Notes: generated by a model not told the origin, from the sequence alone. Shown: positions 20,215 to 31,445, numbered from the stretch's first letter. The stretch: DNA of 64,000 nt from Tenebrio molitor (GCF_963966145.1 NC_091049.1:24614001-24678000); one strand, 5' to 3'. Numbers and translations: made by a program.

Positions 20215-20234
20215 GCTAGGTATGTTAATAGCTA

Positions 20235-21114
20235 TTACCGGTTTCAGTATAGTTAAGCGTTGGTTTACATTCACAAAAGTTGGATGGTAGGTGAGTCATA
20301 ACTGTACTAGTACAGTTATGGAATCATAACTGTACTAGTACAGTTATGGTGTAGGGTAATATTGCCATAGTGACAATAGTGACATGTCAACAACAATCAA
20401 CAAATGAAGACAATATCTAACTTTATTCATTATTAATTCAAACAATCGGAACTAAAAACAACAATAATTACTTAAATAGACGGAACTCTGCTATAGTAAA
20501 AGTGATCTGCACTTCATAGCATGGGGCATCGGGTAGTACCTACGTCCATAATGATGAGGGGCAGAGGGGCTATATTTCTTCGACTCTATAAACAAAAAGA
20601 TAAATACGCTACGAAACTAACACTATGAGCACTTACCAGTTCATGAAAATACGCCAACATCACTGTCATTTACACTTATAACCTTATTTAGATCCTGCCC
20701 TTGTTTGAGTGTCTCTATGATTTCAGATAAATACCTCCTGTCTTTCGATTTTTCCGGTATTAAGATATTTAAAGCTTGTTCTTCTTCATTTACGACGTTT
20801 TTCGGTAAAACACTATCATTCAAACTCATTTTGCGAAATGTCTGTTTGTATAAACAACCAAATGTAACTATGACACTCGAACATATCATGCAAACGCGAT
20901 CAACTCAATTAATTTAAAGACGAGTGTTGGGATTTAATTGTTTTAAATTCTCTTCGGCTTATTCTGAAACCGGTAAACTATTGAACAAACCGCGGATGTT
21001 ATGAATCATAACAACCTTAGATGTCTTAAAATCCTCGCTCTACGAGCTCGGATTTCAAACCGACATCTGCGGTGGTTATGATAGTCATAACATCGCTAGG
21101 TATGTTAATAGCTA
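20235..21114 (-). repeat. Palindrome/recombinase-exon unit, tandem copy 2
   Basis: This is the second tandem copy, starting at TTACCGGTTTCAG (20235) and ending at GTTAATAGCTA (21114). It holds the paired short palindromes (20297-20320 and 20325-20348), the exon (20829-20637) and palindrome P5 (20995-21094). The copies differ by scattered substitutions and one replaced block near 20030/20908, where TCTATTTGTGTCTTTGG corresponds to TTAATTTAAAGACGAGTGTTGG. Confidence 0.8.
20637..20829 (-). pseudogene. Recombinase-like exon 1, tandem copy 2
   Basis: Nearly identical to the exon at 19763-19955, with a few substitutions (for example VLPKNVVNEEEQALNILIPE). The same frame change before the end and the same donor, CTG|GTAAGTGC, are present. 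The shared lesion means it predates the tandem duplication. Confidence 0.55.
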
Positions 21115-22247
21115 TAACATAAGCAATTAACTCGCAAAAACATTATTAAAAAATCTACAGAAGGATCAGATAATAAGAGAGTTACCAAACATAGATAAGT
21201 GATAATTCTGAAATAAATCTAAGTTCCTTCTAAAATGACATTTGCAGTTATTTCAAGTCCAACTACGCATTGTTCAAGATAATTATATCCCTAGCAAGTA
21301 CTAGGATGTGTTTGAGATCATTCTAAAGTTGATACATAAATCTGAGAAATCTTTGCAACTGTTGAAACAAAATTAGGAACTTAGGTTGTTTAACATATTC
21401 TCGTAGTATAGTCCTACAGAAACTGTAGTGGAATTCGGCTTTGCTTGTAAATTTAAGGGTGACCGATACTGGCGAAGTGATTCAGTTTTGCCACCTTTAT
21501 AACGCAGCCACTAATACACAGTAAAGTACATACATATATAGATAAGTATGGAAACCAAATTGAATTTTTACCTGAAATAATAAGCCCTGAGGCCCTGACC
21601 GTTTCCACGTCCTTACCGAAAGATTATGGGAGCTTTATGGTTTGATCTGGTTTATTAGACAACCAATAAATACATTTCTTATTTTGTCTAAAAATGTGAG
21701 ACATAATTTTCTTGTGGAAAATGGTCGAATAATAAAATTATTAATATTATAATAGATTAAAATGATCCAATAATATGAAGTCCCAAAATTCATGCCCATA
21801 AATAAATGTCTTTTTCGCATTAGACACATTACACGTCGTATGCGAAAAAGACATGTTTTTGCAACGAATTACATACAAGATTTTTTATAATTCCGTAAAC
21901 TATTAGGCAAACAACAAGAAAAAAGAAATATAATCTGTTCCAAAATCAAAAATCCACCAACAGTGCATTCTACCTCGAAAATACAACCGACAATGTCGCC
22001 GACTTTTGTTTTTAGTGTGTCTGCAAGTGTCAGAAAAAAGTGGGGTTGTGAAAGAAAACTGTTGGACAGTCGTTTTGGTGGTAGTTCATCGTGTTTTTTA
22101 TTCTCATTTTATTATTTCTCTCAAAAAGTATGATATGGTAGCTAAAACCTTTTTCTACATAATAATTATTTTGTGTTTCGTAAATAAACTGAACAGTTGA
22201 ATGTCAAATTTTGGCGGGAGGTTCAGGCAACCCAAAAAAATTAAACT
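21115..22247. other. Unassigned AT-rich stretch with a small hairpin
   Basis: No gene is recognised in this 1.1 kb. A small hairpin lies at 21805-21854: ATGTCTTTTTCGCAT is mirrored perfectly by ATGCGAAAAAGACAT with a 19-20 base loop. Open frames of about 64 codons on both strands have no motifs. Confidence 0.5.
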
Positions 22248-22780
22248 CATTTCATTGGTTAACGTAGACGATTTTCATAGCAACCGTCGAAAAATGAGAA
22301 CTCGGATTGTCGCATCGGATAAAATAATGTAATTAATAATTATTATCAGAAAGGGTTTTAACGTATCTAGTAGTGAAAAAAATTGTATATAAACCACGGT
22401 AGAGAACATTTTCTAAGACTCGCTTACATTATTGCCCTCGACGCTTCGCGTCTCGGGTAATAATCCAGCTCGGCTTAGAAAAATATGTTCTCTACCTTGG
22501 TGTAAAACATACTATTAATTGCTCTAGCGGTTTAATAGTAATTATACACCAAGGGAAAGAAGACATTTTTTTAAGCCGAGGGAATAAAAAAGCGAGGCTT
22601 AAAATTGTCTTCTCTAGCGTAGTGTATATATTATTTTTTTCACTACTAGATACGTTAAAACCCGTTCTAATAATAATTATTAATTACATTATTTTGTCCG
22701 ATGCGACGATCCGAGTTCTCATTTTTCAATGGTTGCTATGAAAATTGAAAATCGTCTGTCTACGGTAACCAATGAAATCA
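22248..22780. repeat. Large foldback with two internal hairpins
   Basis: The outer arms of about 140-150 bp (22248-22390 and 22630-22780) are inverted copies, with shared blocks such as TTTCATTGGTTA, ATGAGAACTCGGAT and CGCATCGGA. Inside lie two further hairpins: about 22392-22503 (GGTAGAGAACAT against ATGTTCTCTACC) and about 22543-22630 (AAGAAGACA against TGTCTTCT). The loop regions are rich in CTCG/CGAG. The predicted fold resembles a cross or clover-leaf. It has no coding sequence. Confidence 0.75.
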
Positions 22781-22976
22781 AAGAAAATCTTTTGTTGCTA
22801 GGTGACGGCTGTTCATTATTAACCACTGGTTAATAATAAAAAATTATTAACTACTTAGTAGGAGAGAAATTCTACTTCTGGGTTCAGTTCGAGAGTCAAT
22901 AATGACGCCTTCTAAGACTAGCTGTGAAAACATTTTTTTTATTTCGCTAGCGGTTTAAAAATGTCAAGTAAATGTC

Positions 22977-23957
22977 AAAGTGGGATGCGCCAGAAATGAT
23001 AAAACCGAATGCGGAACAGAAAAAGATGGCTTTTTTGATTCACTCGGGGTTTGATCTCCAAAGTAGCCGGAGGTACGTTCAGTACTTCCAGCAGCCATTT
23101 TGTGACCACGTGCTTTACATTTACAAGATAAATTATTTTTCTAATTCTTGTACTTAAATTGTAGTCGCGGTTTGATTATTCACACATCATTCGTTCACTA
23201 TCGTGTTAAAATAAAAATTATATTATTTTCTTTGAGTATTTGATGACCACGTGACTGTTTAGAATCTTGAATTAATTTCTTTATCGCGAAGTATGTGATC
23301 TTCTTGCATTTACCGAACTAGTATACAATCATTATAAAACATTTCAATTCAATATTTTTGCCTTGGAGTCTCGAGTTCGGGAAGCTACCGCCAGTGTTCG
23401 TCGCACTCAATTAGCTGTGGTCCGGCGTAAGAGCGCAAAATTAGCCTCGTCACCCCCAAGGGGGCCAGCGACCAAACTAGGCCAGCTGACACGTGAAGGG
23501 AGGTACCCTTTGGCCCTGCTACAACCTTTCTCCCTCTTCTTTACGACCACCGGAGTAGACCAGGGTGATCTATGAGATTCCAGGGCATCGCGTCGGGTTC
23601 AATTTAATTGGGGAAATAATTCAAATCTAAATCGGATCACATAGTTCGCATCTGAAACTCGTATAATGCTGTTCGCGCCATAAACTCCTATATTTGCCCA
23701 GCTTAGTCATTTATTCATGAGTCAGATCTCAATTCGAGGGGCGCGAGTCAAATCTCATTGGGTCAAATTTCCACCAACTTCTGCTATTAAATTCATTTAT
23801 TTATTCCTATAATTTGTTGGGACCAAACACCACCACACTCGATTATTTGTTAAATAAAATTTAAGTGAAGTGTGCTCAATCGATTTAATTTCATCTTTGA
23901 AAAACCTTCCGAAGGTACGGCCTCTCGTTAGAACCAAATTAAGCTAAATAATAAATA
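22977..23957 (+). repeat. Truncated copy of the 2.3-kb solo-LTR family
   Basis: Starts within the repeat at AAAGTGGGATGCGCCAGAAA and ends near AACGTAGAATCCATAAA, matching 29096-30080 and 34018-35048. Both ends of the full repeat are missing. Open frames here are shared with the other copies only because the repeat is conserved; no protein domain is seen. Confidence 0.8.
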
Positions 23958-24189
23958 AAACACAACGTAGAATCCATAAATTTTTCGTAACCCACCTCCA
24001 CCCGGCGGCACGGCAATTTTGCCGGAGTACATACACTATTACGGATAATACTATCAAGTAATAATGCAGTGCTTATCAACATAATTACCGGCGTCTCGCC
24101 TCCACATTTTGACTTTTTTGTGTTCTTTGTTGTGTTCTGTGTCAATGTTAAGGAATTTCCTCACGATGTGACATGAGTATAATAATATA

Positions 24190-25316
24190 CCTTTTTGAAT
24201 TTTAACCACCAATGTGTTCTCTAAGTCCAAAATTTTTAAATTTAAGAGATTGCGGTACTATTCCTGTTGCTGAAATTATAAATGATAAAATCGAAATTTT
24301 TTCTAAACACCAAAGATTTCTCATAGCAACGGAGAGTTCTAAATATTTATTAATTTTTGTATTATATGTCTGTGTTATATTGTGTGAATTTGGGACAACT
24401 ATATCTAAAAGATATGCTTGGTTTTGTTGTTTATTTAAAATAATAATGTCTGGTCTGTTATGCTGAATGTGAATGTCAGTTAAAACTGTGTGATCAAAAT
24501 ATAAATTGTAATTTTCATTTTCTAAACAACTTTCTGGTTTATAAATGTAATCTGGTTGTGTATCCTTTAATAAATTGAATTTAACTGCTACATTCATGTA
24601 TATAATTTTTGCGAATATATCATGACGTTTTTTATATTCGCTTTGAGCCAAAACGGTGCAAGAAGAAGTGATGTGTTCAATGGTTTCCCCTTCAGTTCCG
24701 CAAATCCTACATTTATCAATGATCGATTGTAAACCGCATATGTGTTTTTTATAATTTCTTGTATTTATAACACGATCTTGTATTGCAAATATAAAACCCT
24801 CAGTCTCAGGATGAATATTTGATTTTTTAAGCCATGCATGAGAAGCTTGAATATTAATTTCTGGCTGTCCTAGCTCTTTAAAATATCTCCCATGTAAAGA
24901 CTTTTGTTTTATATTTGCTATAGTGTCAGGTACCTATATCTAGCTCAACAATATCTGAAATTATACTATCACTTAAATTTAAAGGTGTGTAACCTTTATC
25001 CGCTGAAACCAAAGCATTAAAAAAAGTGTTATCACGAGCTCTATTCAGAAAATAATTTTTTAGTGAAGCAATTTGATTTTGTTGTAGAATTTCTAGATTT
25101 GAAAAACCCCTACCACCATTTTCGCGTGGTAAATTAAATCTTTCAATAGCAGATTTGGGGTGATGTTTACAGAATTTTGTAAAGAGAACTCTAGTTTGAA
25201 TATTTATATTCTGTAAATTAGTTTTGGACCATTTTATAACACCAAAAGAATAGGGCAACAATGGAACAGCATATGTATTAACTGCTTTAATTAAATTATT
25301 ACCGTTTAATTTTGAT
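24190..25316 (-). pseudogene. Non-LTR retrotransposon, C-terminal zinc and endonuclease part
   Basis: On the minus strand, KHHPKSAIERFNLPRENGGR (about 25160) precedes a Cys/His motif, CRICGTEGETIEHITSSC, at about 24720-24665. Then come QSEYKKRHDIFAK and RPDIIILNKQQNQAYLLDIV (about 24450). The RPD ... LD(I/V) pair is the signature of the PD-(D/E)XK restriction-like endonuclease at the C-terminus of R2/R4-type non-LTR elements; that nuclease nicks the target for reverse transcription. A frameshift near 24930 separates the two segments. The coding region ends at about 24202 near ATGTGTTCTC. Exact clade is uncertain. Confidence 0.7.
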
Positions 25317-25743
25317 TATAATAGTATATTATGATACAAGTTTATAAGGAAGCCTTTAAAGCACGCGCGACGAGTTTAAGAGCACGACGCGTAGCGGAGT
25401 GCTTTTAACGTCGCAAGTGCTTTAAAGGCCCTTATAAACGTGTATCATACGCTATTTTTTATTATACCTGCACTAAAATCTGAAAATTATAACAAAAAAA
25501 AGCAAATTGAAATACCTTTTCCGAGGTAATCTGTGTCATTAATCGTTGATACAGAAATGGTCAATTGTTGTTGTTTCGTTGCTATCATAAATCGTGTATC
25601 AATGTCTATTTATCATTGTTCAAAATGTAGGTGAATTTGTTGTTACCTAAGCAACCCTTAAAGCTTTAGTGTTTTAAAGGCCCTTTTTCGAACGCATTTT
25701 AGTGTCAAAAACAGGGATTATGATTCAGGTATAATAAAAAATA
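25317..25743. repeat. Palindromic element, copy 2 (TATAATAG family)
   Basis: Inserted in the non-LTR element and flanked by GAT on both sides (25314-25316 and 25744-25746); removing it restores the protein reading across the junction. The first 150 bp are almost identical to 5006-5155, including the GC-rich loop GCACGACGCGTAGCGGAGTG. The copy ends GGTATAATAAAAAATA. It is about 75 bp longer than copy 1 because of extra sequence at 25540-25630. Confidence 0.8.
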
Positions 25744-26855
25744 GATTTAATTCTTAAATAAAATTGTTTTTCTAAATTTTCTTTTATAATTGAATGTTGA
25801 ATATGATTTGATTGATTAATACCTAAATATTTATAAAATTCTCCTTTATTTAAATTTTTAATGATTTCTCTTTCTTTAGTTATATATTCTAAATTTTCGT
25901 AACGACCGCGACATATTGATTGCGTTTTATACTTATCAATACCAAAACTCATGCCAATATCATTTGAGAAATTTTCAGTTATTGTTAGTAAAGATAAAAT
26001 GTGATTCTTTTTAGATGCATCAAGTTTTATGTCATCCATATAAAGAAGGTGATTTAAATGATTTAATTTGGATAGTGTGGTATTATTAAGTCTAATATTG
26101 AAACCATATCCAGTGCTATTTAATAGATTTGTCAAAGGATTAATGGATAGACAAAACCATAAAGGACTTAAAGAATCTCCTTGATAAATTCCCCGTTTAA
26201 TTTGAATAGGCTCGGATTTTAATTTAGTATTGTTTATTGATAAATTTAAAGTAGTTTTCCAAAATGTCATAACATGGGATAAAAAGTTAATCAAATCTAA
26301 ATTAATTTTATAAATTTTAAGAATTTTAATTAACCATGAATGTGGTACTGAATCATAGGCTTTTTTGTAGTCTATGAATGCGGTACAAATATTTCTATTA
26401 TTTTTTTTAGCTTGTTCCATTATTACCGTATCTATTATGAGTTGTTCTTTACAACCAAAACACTCCTTAACACAACCTTTTCGTTCTTCATTAAGTATAT
26501 TTAATTTTTGACAATGGTCGTAAATTATTACTTTAATGCAAGATGTCATAAGTTTATAAATTGTAGGCAGACATGTGATTAGCCTATATTTTGATGGATT
26601 TTTAGTATCGGAATCTTTTGGTTTCAGATATGTTATACCATGGGCCAAAAACTCTGGAAATGTGTTAGGTTCCCTAATAAATCCGTTAAAGTGATCAAGT
26701 AAGCATTTATGAATACAAGTAAATTTTTTTAACCAAAAGTTATGAATTTGGTCACCTCCAGGGGATTTCCAATTATGTGAACTATTAATATTTTTAACTA
26801 AAATTTCAAGGCTAATTTGAATATGATGTGGATTATTACTATCTGGTATCTCATT
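25744..26855 (-). pseudogene. Non-LTR retrotransposon reverse transcriptase
   Basis: A long minus-strand frame (ORF part 26648-25725) carries the reverse transcriptase blocks: YRLITCLPTIYKLMTSCI, GCFGCKEQ-type region (about 26460), CTAFIDYKKAYDSVPHSWL (first catalytic Asp), IKRGIYQGDSLSPLWFCLSI and LLYMDDIKL (YMDD at 26042-26031). These are classical non-LTR blocks. Upstream of 26648 the frame is still readable (SSHNWKSPGGDQIHNFWLKK, about 26790). A stop after WIPNL at 26858-26856 separates it from the N-terminal part. Together with the endonuclease at 24.2-24.7 kb this is one element in the R2/R4-like group (inference). Confidence 0.8.
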
Positions 26856-27800
26856 TTATAAATTAGGAATCCATTCTGCCTGATTATTAAATTGAACTTC
26901 ATTTGACCATAGGTTTGACCAGAATTCTTTAATTTCATTTATATTTGGTAGACCATTATTATTTTGAGTTTTATTATCTGCTAAATTTTTGTAAAACAAC
27001 TTCTCATTATTTCTAAATAGTTTGTTTTCAAATTTCCGTTGTTTATTATTTTTATATCTTTTTAATCGTTTAGAATAAATATTTAATTTTTGTAATAAAG
27101 TGTCTTTAATTTCTATTAATGTTTCATTATATTCGTTATATTTTAAACAATGTATTCTGTTTTTATTTAAAATCGATTGATTAGAATTTATACCCTTTAA
27201 ATATTGAGTTATTCTACCTAAATCTCGTCTGATATTGTTAATGCGTTTATTTAGTCTTCGTTCCCATTTTGGTAATTCTTTAGCTTTTATATTATTTGTC
27301 TGGTCAATTTCTTTTGAACCATTTAATCTGATAATTGTTAAAGCTCCACTATATATAATACTGTGTAATTTTTTAAAACTTGTCGTGTTATTTACAAATT
27401 TAGGTAAAACGAATTTATTTAAAATTTCAATCATTGCCAAGAATTTTTTGGAGCTTTGTTGTTTAGGTAATAGTGGTCTATTAAATGCTTCTATATGTTC
27501 AAATTCGTTCAGAGTTCTATTAAATTCATCTTCAATTTGTTCTTTAAAATTTTGATGGTAGTAAAAGTTTGATTAATAACATGTATATCATTATAACTCA
27601 AGTCTAAATTATTTATGTCGTTTTGTATCGTGTTGTTTGGTGTTGAATTATTTGATTTGGTAAACTTTGTAAACTTTGCGGTTCAACAGAATTTTCAACT
27701 AAATTATTAGAAACTTCATTATTGTCAGAATAATTAATTTGTTCGATACCTCCGTAGAAAGTGGGTCTGTATCCATGGTTACCAGTGAGTGAAGGTTCCA
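26856..27800 (-). pseudogene. Non-LTR retrotransposon, N-terminal region
   Basis: The frame 27440-26856 encodes a basic, Lys/Asn-rich stretch (KWERRLNKRINNIRRDLGRI, KRLKRYKNNKQRKFENKLFR) that immediately precedes the reverse transcriptase, as in this class of insect non-LTR elements. Upstream to 27800 readable pieces continue in other frames (EEEFNRTLNEFEHIEAFNRP, about 27540-27480), so frameshifts are present. A likely more N-terminal piece lies at 31730-32065, now separated by later insertions. Confidence 0.65.
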
Positions 27801-27854
27801 CTTTCGCTCACGCACTTTCGCTCACGTACTTTCGCTCACGCACTTTCGCTCACG
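27799..27854. repeat. 14-bp minisatellite, four units
   Basis: Four consecutive copies of CACTTTCGCTCACG; the third starts with T instead of C. It lies directly beyond the 5' end of the readable non-LTR element. Confidence 0.9.
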
Positions 27855-27911
27855 CATAATTGAAATTCGATTTTATGAAAAAGAATTTGTATATTGAAAA
27901 TAATTACATAC

Positions 27912-30216
27912 TGTAACGGTCCGAATAGGTTCGATAAATTAAGAATTTTAATCTTAAAATAATTTCAACGAAATATTTTAAATACCGTTCATTTGCGACG
28001 GAAATGCTGGCCAGTTGTAAATTTTATTGAAGCCGTGTCGGCACCACATTCCTCAAGTGAAATCTGCCAACCTTTCTTTGAAAATGCAGGTACACGTCCT
28101 GTCCGAACACAACACAAAGATAACAGTTTTTATGGGAAAAGAAACATTGCAAAATTTACTCGTTCGACAATTTGGGGAGTCCAGTTAAAATCAGGGGATA
28201 ATTGAATTAATGAATTTGATGTTAGCAGGTTTCAAATTGAGAGAACAACAAAATTAATGTTCATTAGGTTAATTTACTTTTTTTAGCAGTCTCAAATTTA
28301 TGGCATATTTGTAATTAAAGGGCGAGAATTGCAAATTAAAAGCAGAGCGCTTTATCGTAGAAAATAACTAGAATCGTTTGCACTTTTAGTTAGAAAAGTA
28401 ACAAAGCAAAGTAGAAAGGGAGTCGGTAGAAAACACAGAGGACCGGGTAACGGTAAAGCCAGGTAGTCGTAGAAATCAGGCGTGTGAGTGAGAGAGAGAG
28501 AATGAAATTTACGAAGTAATTATTAATTAGAACGGTTTTGGGGAATCAAACCAATGTAGAACAATTTTTAGAAGTAGCAGAACAACGTAACTTAGTTGCA
28601 TGAAATGGCACTTGCGTAACAGCGTTTCAAGCCCAATTTAGGTTTCAAAATAAGGTTAAGTTGTTTCATTTTAATTATGTTTGTTTCATTTTAATTGTGT
28701 TTGTTTTATTTTAATTATGTTGTTGCATTTTAATTATGTTTGTTTCATTTAAATTCTGTTTAATTCTTGTTGCTGATTTTTATTATTGTATAGAGCCGGT
28801 AATTCAGTGTTCCTGTTAATTCGGTTTGTCCCATTTTTAGATTGTGTTTGTTTCTTGATGCTGATTTTTATTATTGTATAGAGTCAGTAATTTAGTGTTC
28901 TTTTTCAGGCTTCTAATTCAAGTACAAATTTGTACATTTGGTCTGGTCCTAACAAAAGTCTAAATTTAAACATTTAAAATAATGGTGGAAAAACGGAAAC
29001 GGTAATTTCAAAAGTTCTAGAGATTTCGAAAAGGCGTCGCGATCGGCGTAAAGTCGAACCGAGCTGATTGGTCACTTTGGTCAAGTAGGGGTTGCGAAAG
29101 TGGGGTGCGCCAGAAATGATAAAACCAATTGCGGAACGGGAAAGAAGGCTTTTTTGATTCACTCGGGGTTTGATCTCCAAAGTAGCCGGAGGTACGTTCA
29201 GTACTTCCAGCAGCCATTTTGTGACCACGTTCTTTACATTCACAAGGTAAATTATTTCTCTAATTCTTGTACATTATTTGTAGTCGCGATTTAATTAGTC
29301 AAACAGCATTTAGTTCTTTATCGTTCTAAAGTAAAGATTATATTATTTTCTTTGAGCTTTTGATGACCACGTGACTCTTTAGAATCTTATATTAATTTCT
29401 TTATCGCGAAGTATGTGATTTTCTTGCATTTACCGATTGGGGAAACGTGCTCTTGTCAAGGGGAACCAGTATGCAATTATTATAAAACATTTCCATTCAT
29501 TATTTATGTCTTGGATTCTCGAGATCGGGAAGCTACCGCCAGTGTCCGTCGCACTCAATAAGCTGTGGTCCGGCGTAAGAGCACAAAATTAGCTGCGTCA
29601 CCCCCAAGGGGGCCAGCGACCAAACTAGGCCAGCTGACACGTGAAGAGAGGTACCCTTTGGCCCTGTTAGAACCTTTTTCCCTTTTATTTTCGACCACCG
29701 AAGTAGACCGGGGTGATCTATGAGATTCCAGGGCATCGCGTCGGGTTCAATTTAATTGGGGTAATTGAAATCTAAATCGGATCACATAGTTCGCATCTCA
29801 AACTTCCATATTGCTGTTCGCGCCAGAAACTTCTGTATTTGCCCAGCGTAGTCATTTATTCATGAGTCAGGTCTTAATTTGAGGGCCGCGAGTCAAATCT
29901 CGTTAGGTAAAATTTCCACCAACTTCTGTTATCAAATTCATTTATTTATTTCTATAATTTGTTGGGACCAAACGCCACCACACTCGATTATTTGTAAAAT
30001 AAAATTTAACGTCCTAAGGTACGGCCTCTCGTTAGAACCTAATTAAACAAAATAAAAATAAAACACAACGTAGGATCCATAAATATTGCTTTTCTCATTA
30101 TTTTTGTTTCGTATTTTTCCGCAAAATTTCATCCGAGGGAATGCGGCAACCAACCATACACCAACTGAGGGAAAAAAAAATCATAGAGGAAAAGTCAAGG
30201 AAGTCGAAAGGTTACA
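27912..30216 (+). mobile_element. 2.3-kb solo-LTR-like repeat, copy A
   Basis: Begins TGTAACGGTCCG and ends AAAGGTTACA, with ATAC directly on both sides (27908-27911 and 30217-30220). TG...CA ends plus a 4-bp duplication indicate an LTR left after recombination. AATAAAATTTAA near 29998 could be a polyadenylation signal. Copy B at 32924-35184 is highly similar throughout, and a truncated copy lies at 22977-23957. Short frames of 60-70 codons are shared by the copies (for example MRRKCWPVVNFIEAVSAPHS at 27993) but match no domain I know. Alternative: a non-LTR repeat with coincidental ends. Confidence 0.6.
28665..28755. repeat. Variable tandem repeat inside copy A
   Basis: Three to four units of TTTTAATTATGTTTGTTTCA (about 20 bp). 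The matching position in copy B (33655-33760) has five to six units, so the array length differs between the two LTR-like copies. Confidence 0.8.
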
Positions 30217-30234
30217 ATACCAATAATAACTAAA

Positions 30235-30437
30235 CGTTATTCACGTGGAGTTGAACATTTCAACTTCAAATAATTTTATTTTTTGGCTCTGTAATTATGT
30301 TTTGTAAATAGTGACATGCAGCTAACCAACATAATGCGAATTTAGCAATGCTCAATCCATCGTGAACGGTATTTACCTGCATGTCACTGTTTGCAAAATT
30401 ATTTGACCTTGAAATGTTCAATTCAACGTGAATAACG
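30235..30437. mobile_element. Foldback MITE, about 200 bp
   Basis: The left arm ACGTTATTCACGT, AACATTTCAA, AATAATTTT and TAGTGACATGCAG is mirrored by the right arm CTGCATGTCACTG, AAAATTATTTGA, TTGAAATGTT and ACGTGAATAACGT. Almost the whole element pairs with itself. The target duplication was not resolved. Confidence 0.75.
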
Positions 30438-30441
30438 TATA

Positions 30442-30960
30442 CAGTGCGTTTTTTTAAGACTGGCCAGAGGGTTTTACATGCTAATTTTTCAACCTCCTGT
30501 TAACTTTGTATTTGTAATACCTAAATGGTTGTAATAGACAATTTACAAATACAATGTTATTTGCAAAAAATAGTGTGAACATTAATATTTTACATTTTAT
30601 AACGATAGATTCATTATTTATGTTATAACAAGTTTCTTTACTTTAATAAAAATTAAATGAAATGTTCAAAATGGCCTCCAGAGGCAGTTAAGCAATCACA
30701 TAATTAATTACATATCAAAATTACAAATGTCAGGTGAAATTTTAGCCTACTGAAAATTTAAAATTAGAGCAAACGGAATTCAAAAAATGTCTTTTTGCTA
30801 TAACTTATTCCTTGATTCTAGTTATTAAATTGAAATTGTTTCAATACATTATCATATCCCACAACTTTACTACAAAACTGGGTTGAATATTTTCATGAGG
30901 ACAAAAGTTGAAGAATGTAGCTTGTAAAACCCTATGGCCAGTCTTAAAAAAAACTCACTG
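30442..30960 (-). mobile_element. Deleted Tc1/mariner element
   Basis: The terminal inverted repeats (about 40 bp) begin CAGTGCGTTTTTTTAAGACT at 30442 and, on the minus strand, CAGTGAGTTTTTTTTAAGAC at 30960. TA is duplicated at 30440-30441 and 30961-30962. On the minus strand near 30700-30660 the frame CLTASGGHFEHFI-stop remains; this is the usual C-terminal end of mariner-like transposases. The rest of the transposase has been deleted. Confidence 0.8.
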
Positions 30961-30985
30961 TATAACAATTCATCACTTTACATAA

Positions 30986-31445
30986 TTAATCACGACGGCC
31001 ACCGAATATGCCCATCATCAGTAGAACTTTCTGAAGGATCCACTCTTGGTCCGCCGCTTCCAGTAAAAAATTGCAAACATCGTTTCTTGAAGAAGTTGTA
31101 GCTTTTTTCGGCTGATAGTTTCTACATTTTGTTTTCAAAAAGGAGGTGAGACTGTTGAACCTGTACAATTTATTATATTAAAACAACTAATAGCTTATTA
31201 AAAAAACCTCTTACCTGGATACCTGGAGATATAAACGTTTTGAAATACAAACAGTGTACTCTTCAACATTGAATAACCGCGCTGATGTTGCTTTCGTCTT
31301 TTCCCTTGATCTCGGTCTGCCATTGTGTAAATATTTCCAATTCTTTCTGGTATCGTAATTTTGATTTCGTAGGCACCATTTGGTACTTCGCGGCACTTGC
31401 CTCTTCCAGGACGTCATCAGGAACACAGAATTCTTTGTCATCCAT
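30986..31445 (-). pseudogene. Tyrosine-recombinase-like pseudogene with an intron
   Basis: Exon A starts at an ATG at 31445 (MDDKEFCVPDDVLEEASAAK) with VPTKSKLRYQKELEIFTQWQ, the same P-x-KS-x-x-RY-x(5)-F-x-x-W pattern as at 2570 and 19763. After a frame change it continues YSMLKSTLFVFQNVYISRYP and reaches a donor, CCAG|GTAAGAGG. A 54-bp intron (31214-31161) ends TTGTACAG. Exon B reads FNSLTSFLKTKCRNYQPKKA and FLLEAADQEWILQKVLLMMG, ending in IFGGRRD just before the region where a recombinase Arg-containing catalytic block would begin. The frame then stops. A palindrome sits 204 bp upstream of the ATG. Confidence 0.55.

Larger units (their letters stand above)
19361..20234 (-). repeat. Palindrome/recombinase-exon unit, tandem copy 1
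   Basis: An 874-bp unit is repeated head to tail at 20235-21114 with few differences. On the minus strand it holds palindrome P5 (20115-20214), then the recombinase-like exon (19955-19763), a splice donor and AATAAA (near 19550). Two perfect palindromes (19424-19445 and 19451-19474, arms ATAACTGTACT) close it. TTACCGGTTTCAG at 19361 is mirrored by CTGAAACCGGTAA at 20085, so a further inverted repeat encloses the body. The tandem pair probably arose by unequal exchange or serial insertion. Confidence 0.8.

Noticed and set aside
27799..27854. CRISPR-like short repeats
   Set aside because: The units are directly adjacent with no spacers; this is a minisatellite in a eukaryotic genome.
27993..28205. 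A conserved 70-codon gene shared by 27993 and 33005
   Set aside because: Conservation is the same as in the surrounding non-coding LTR-like repeat, so it does not indicate protein selection.
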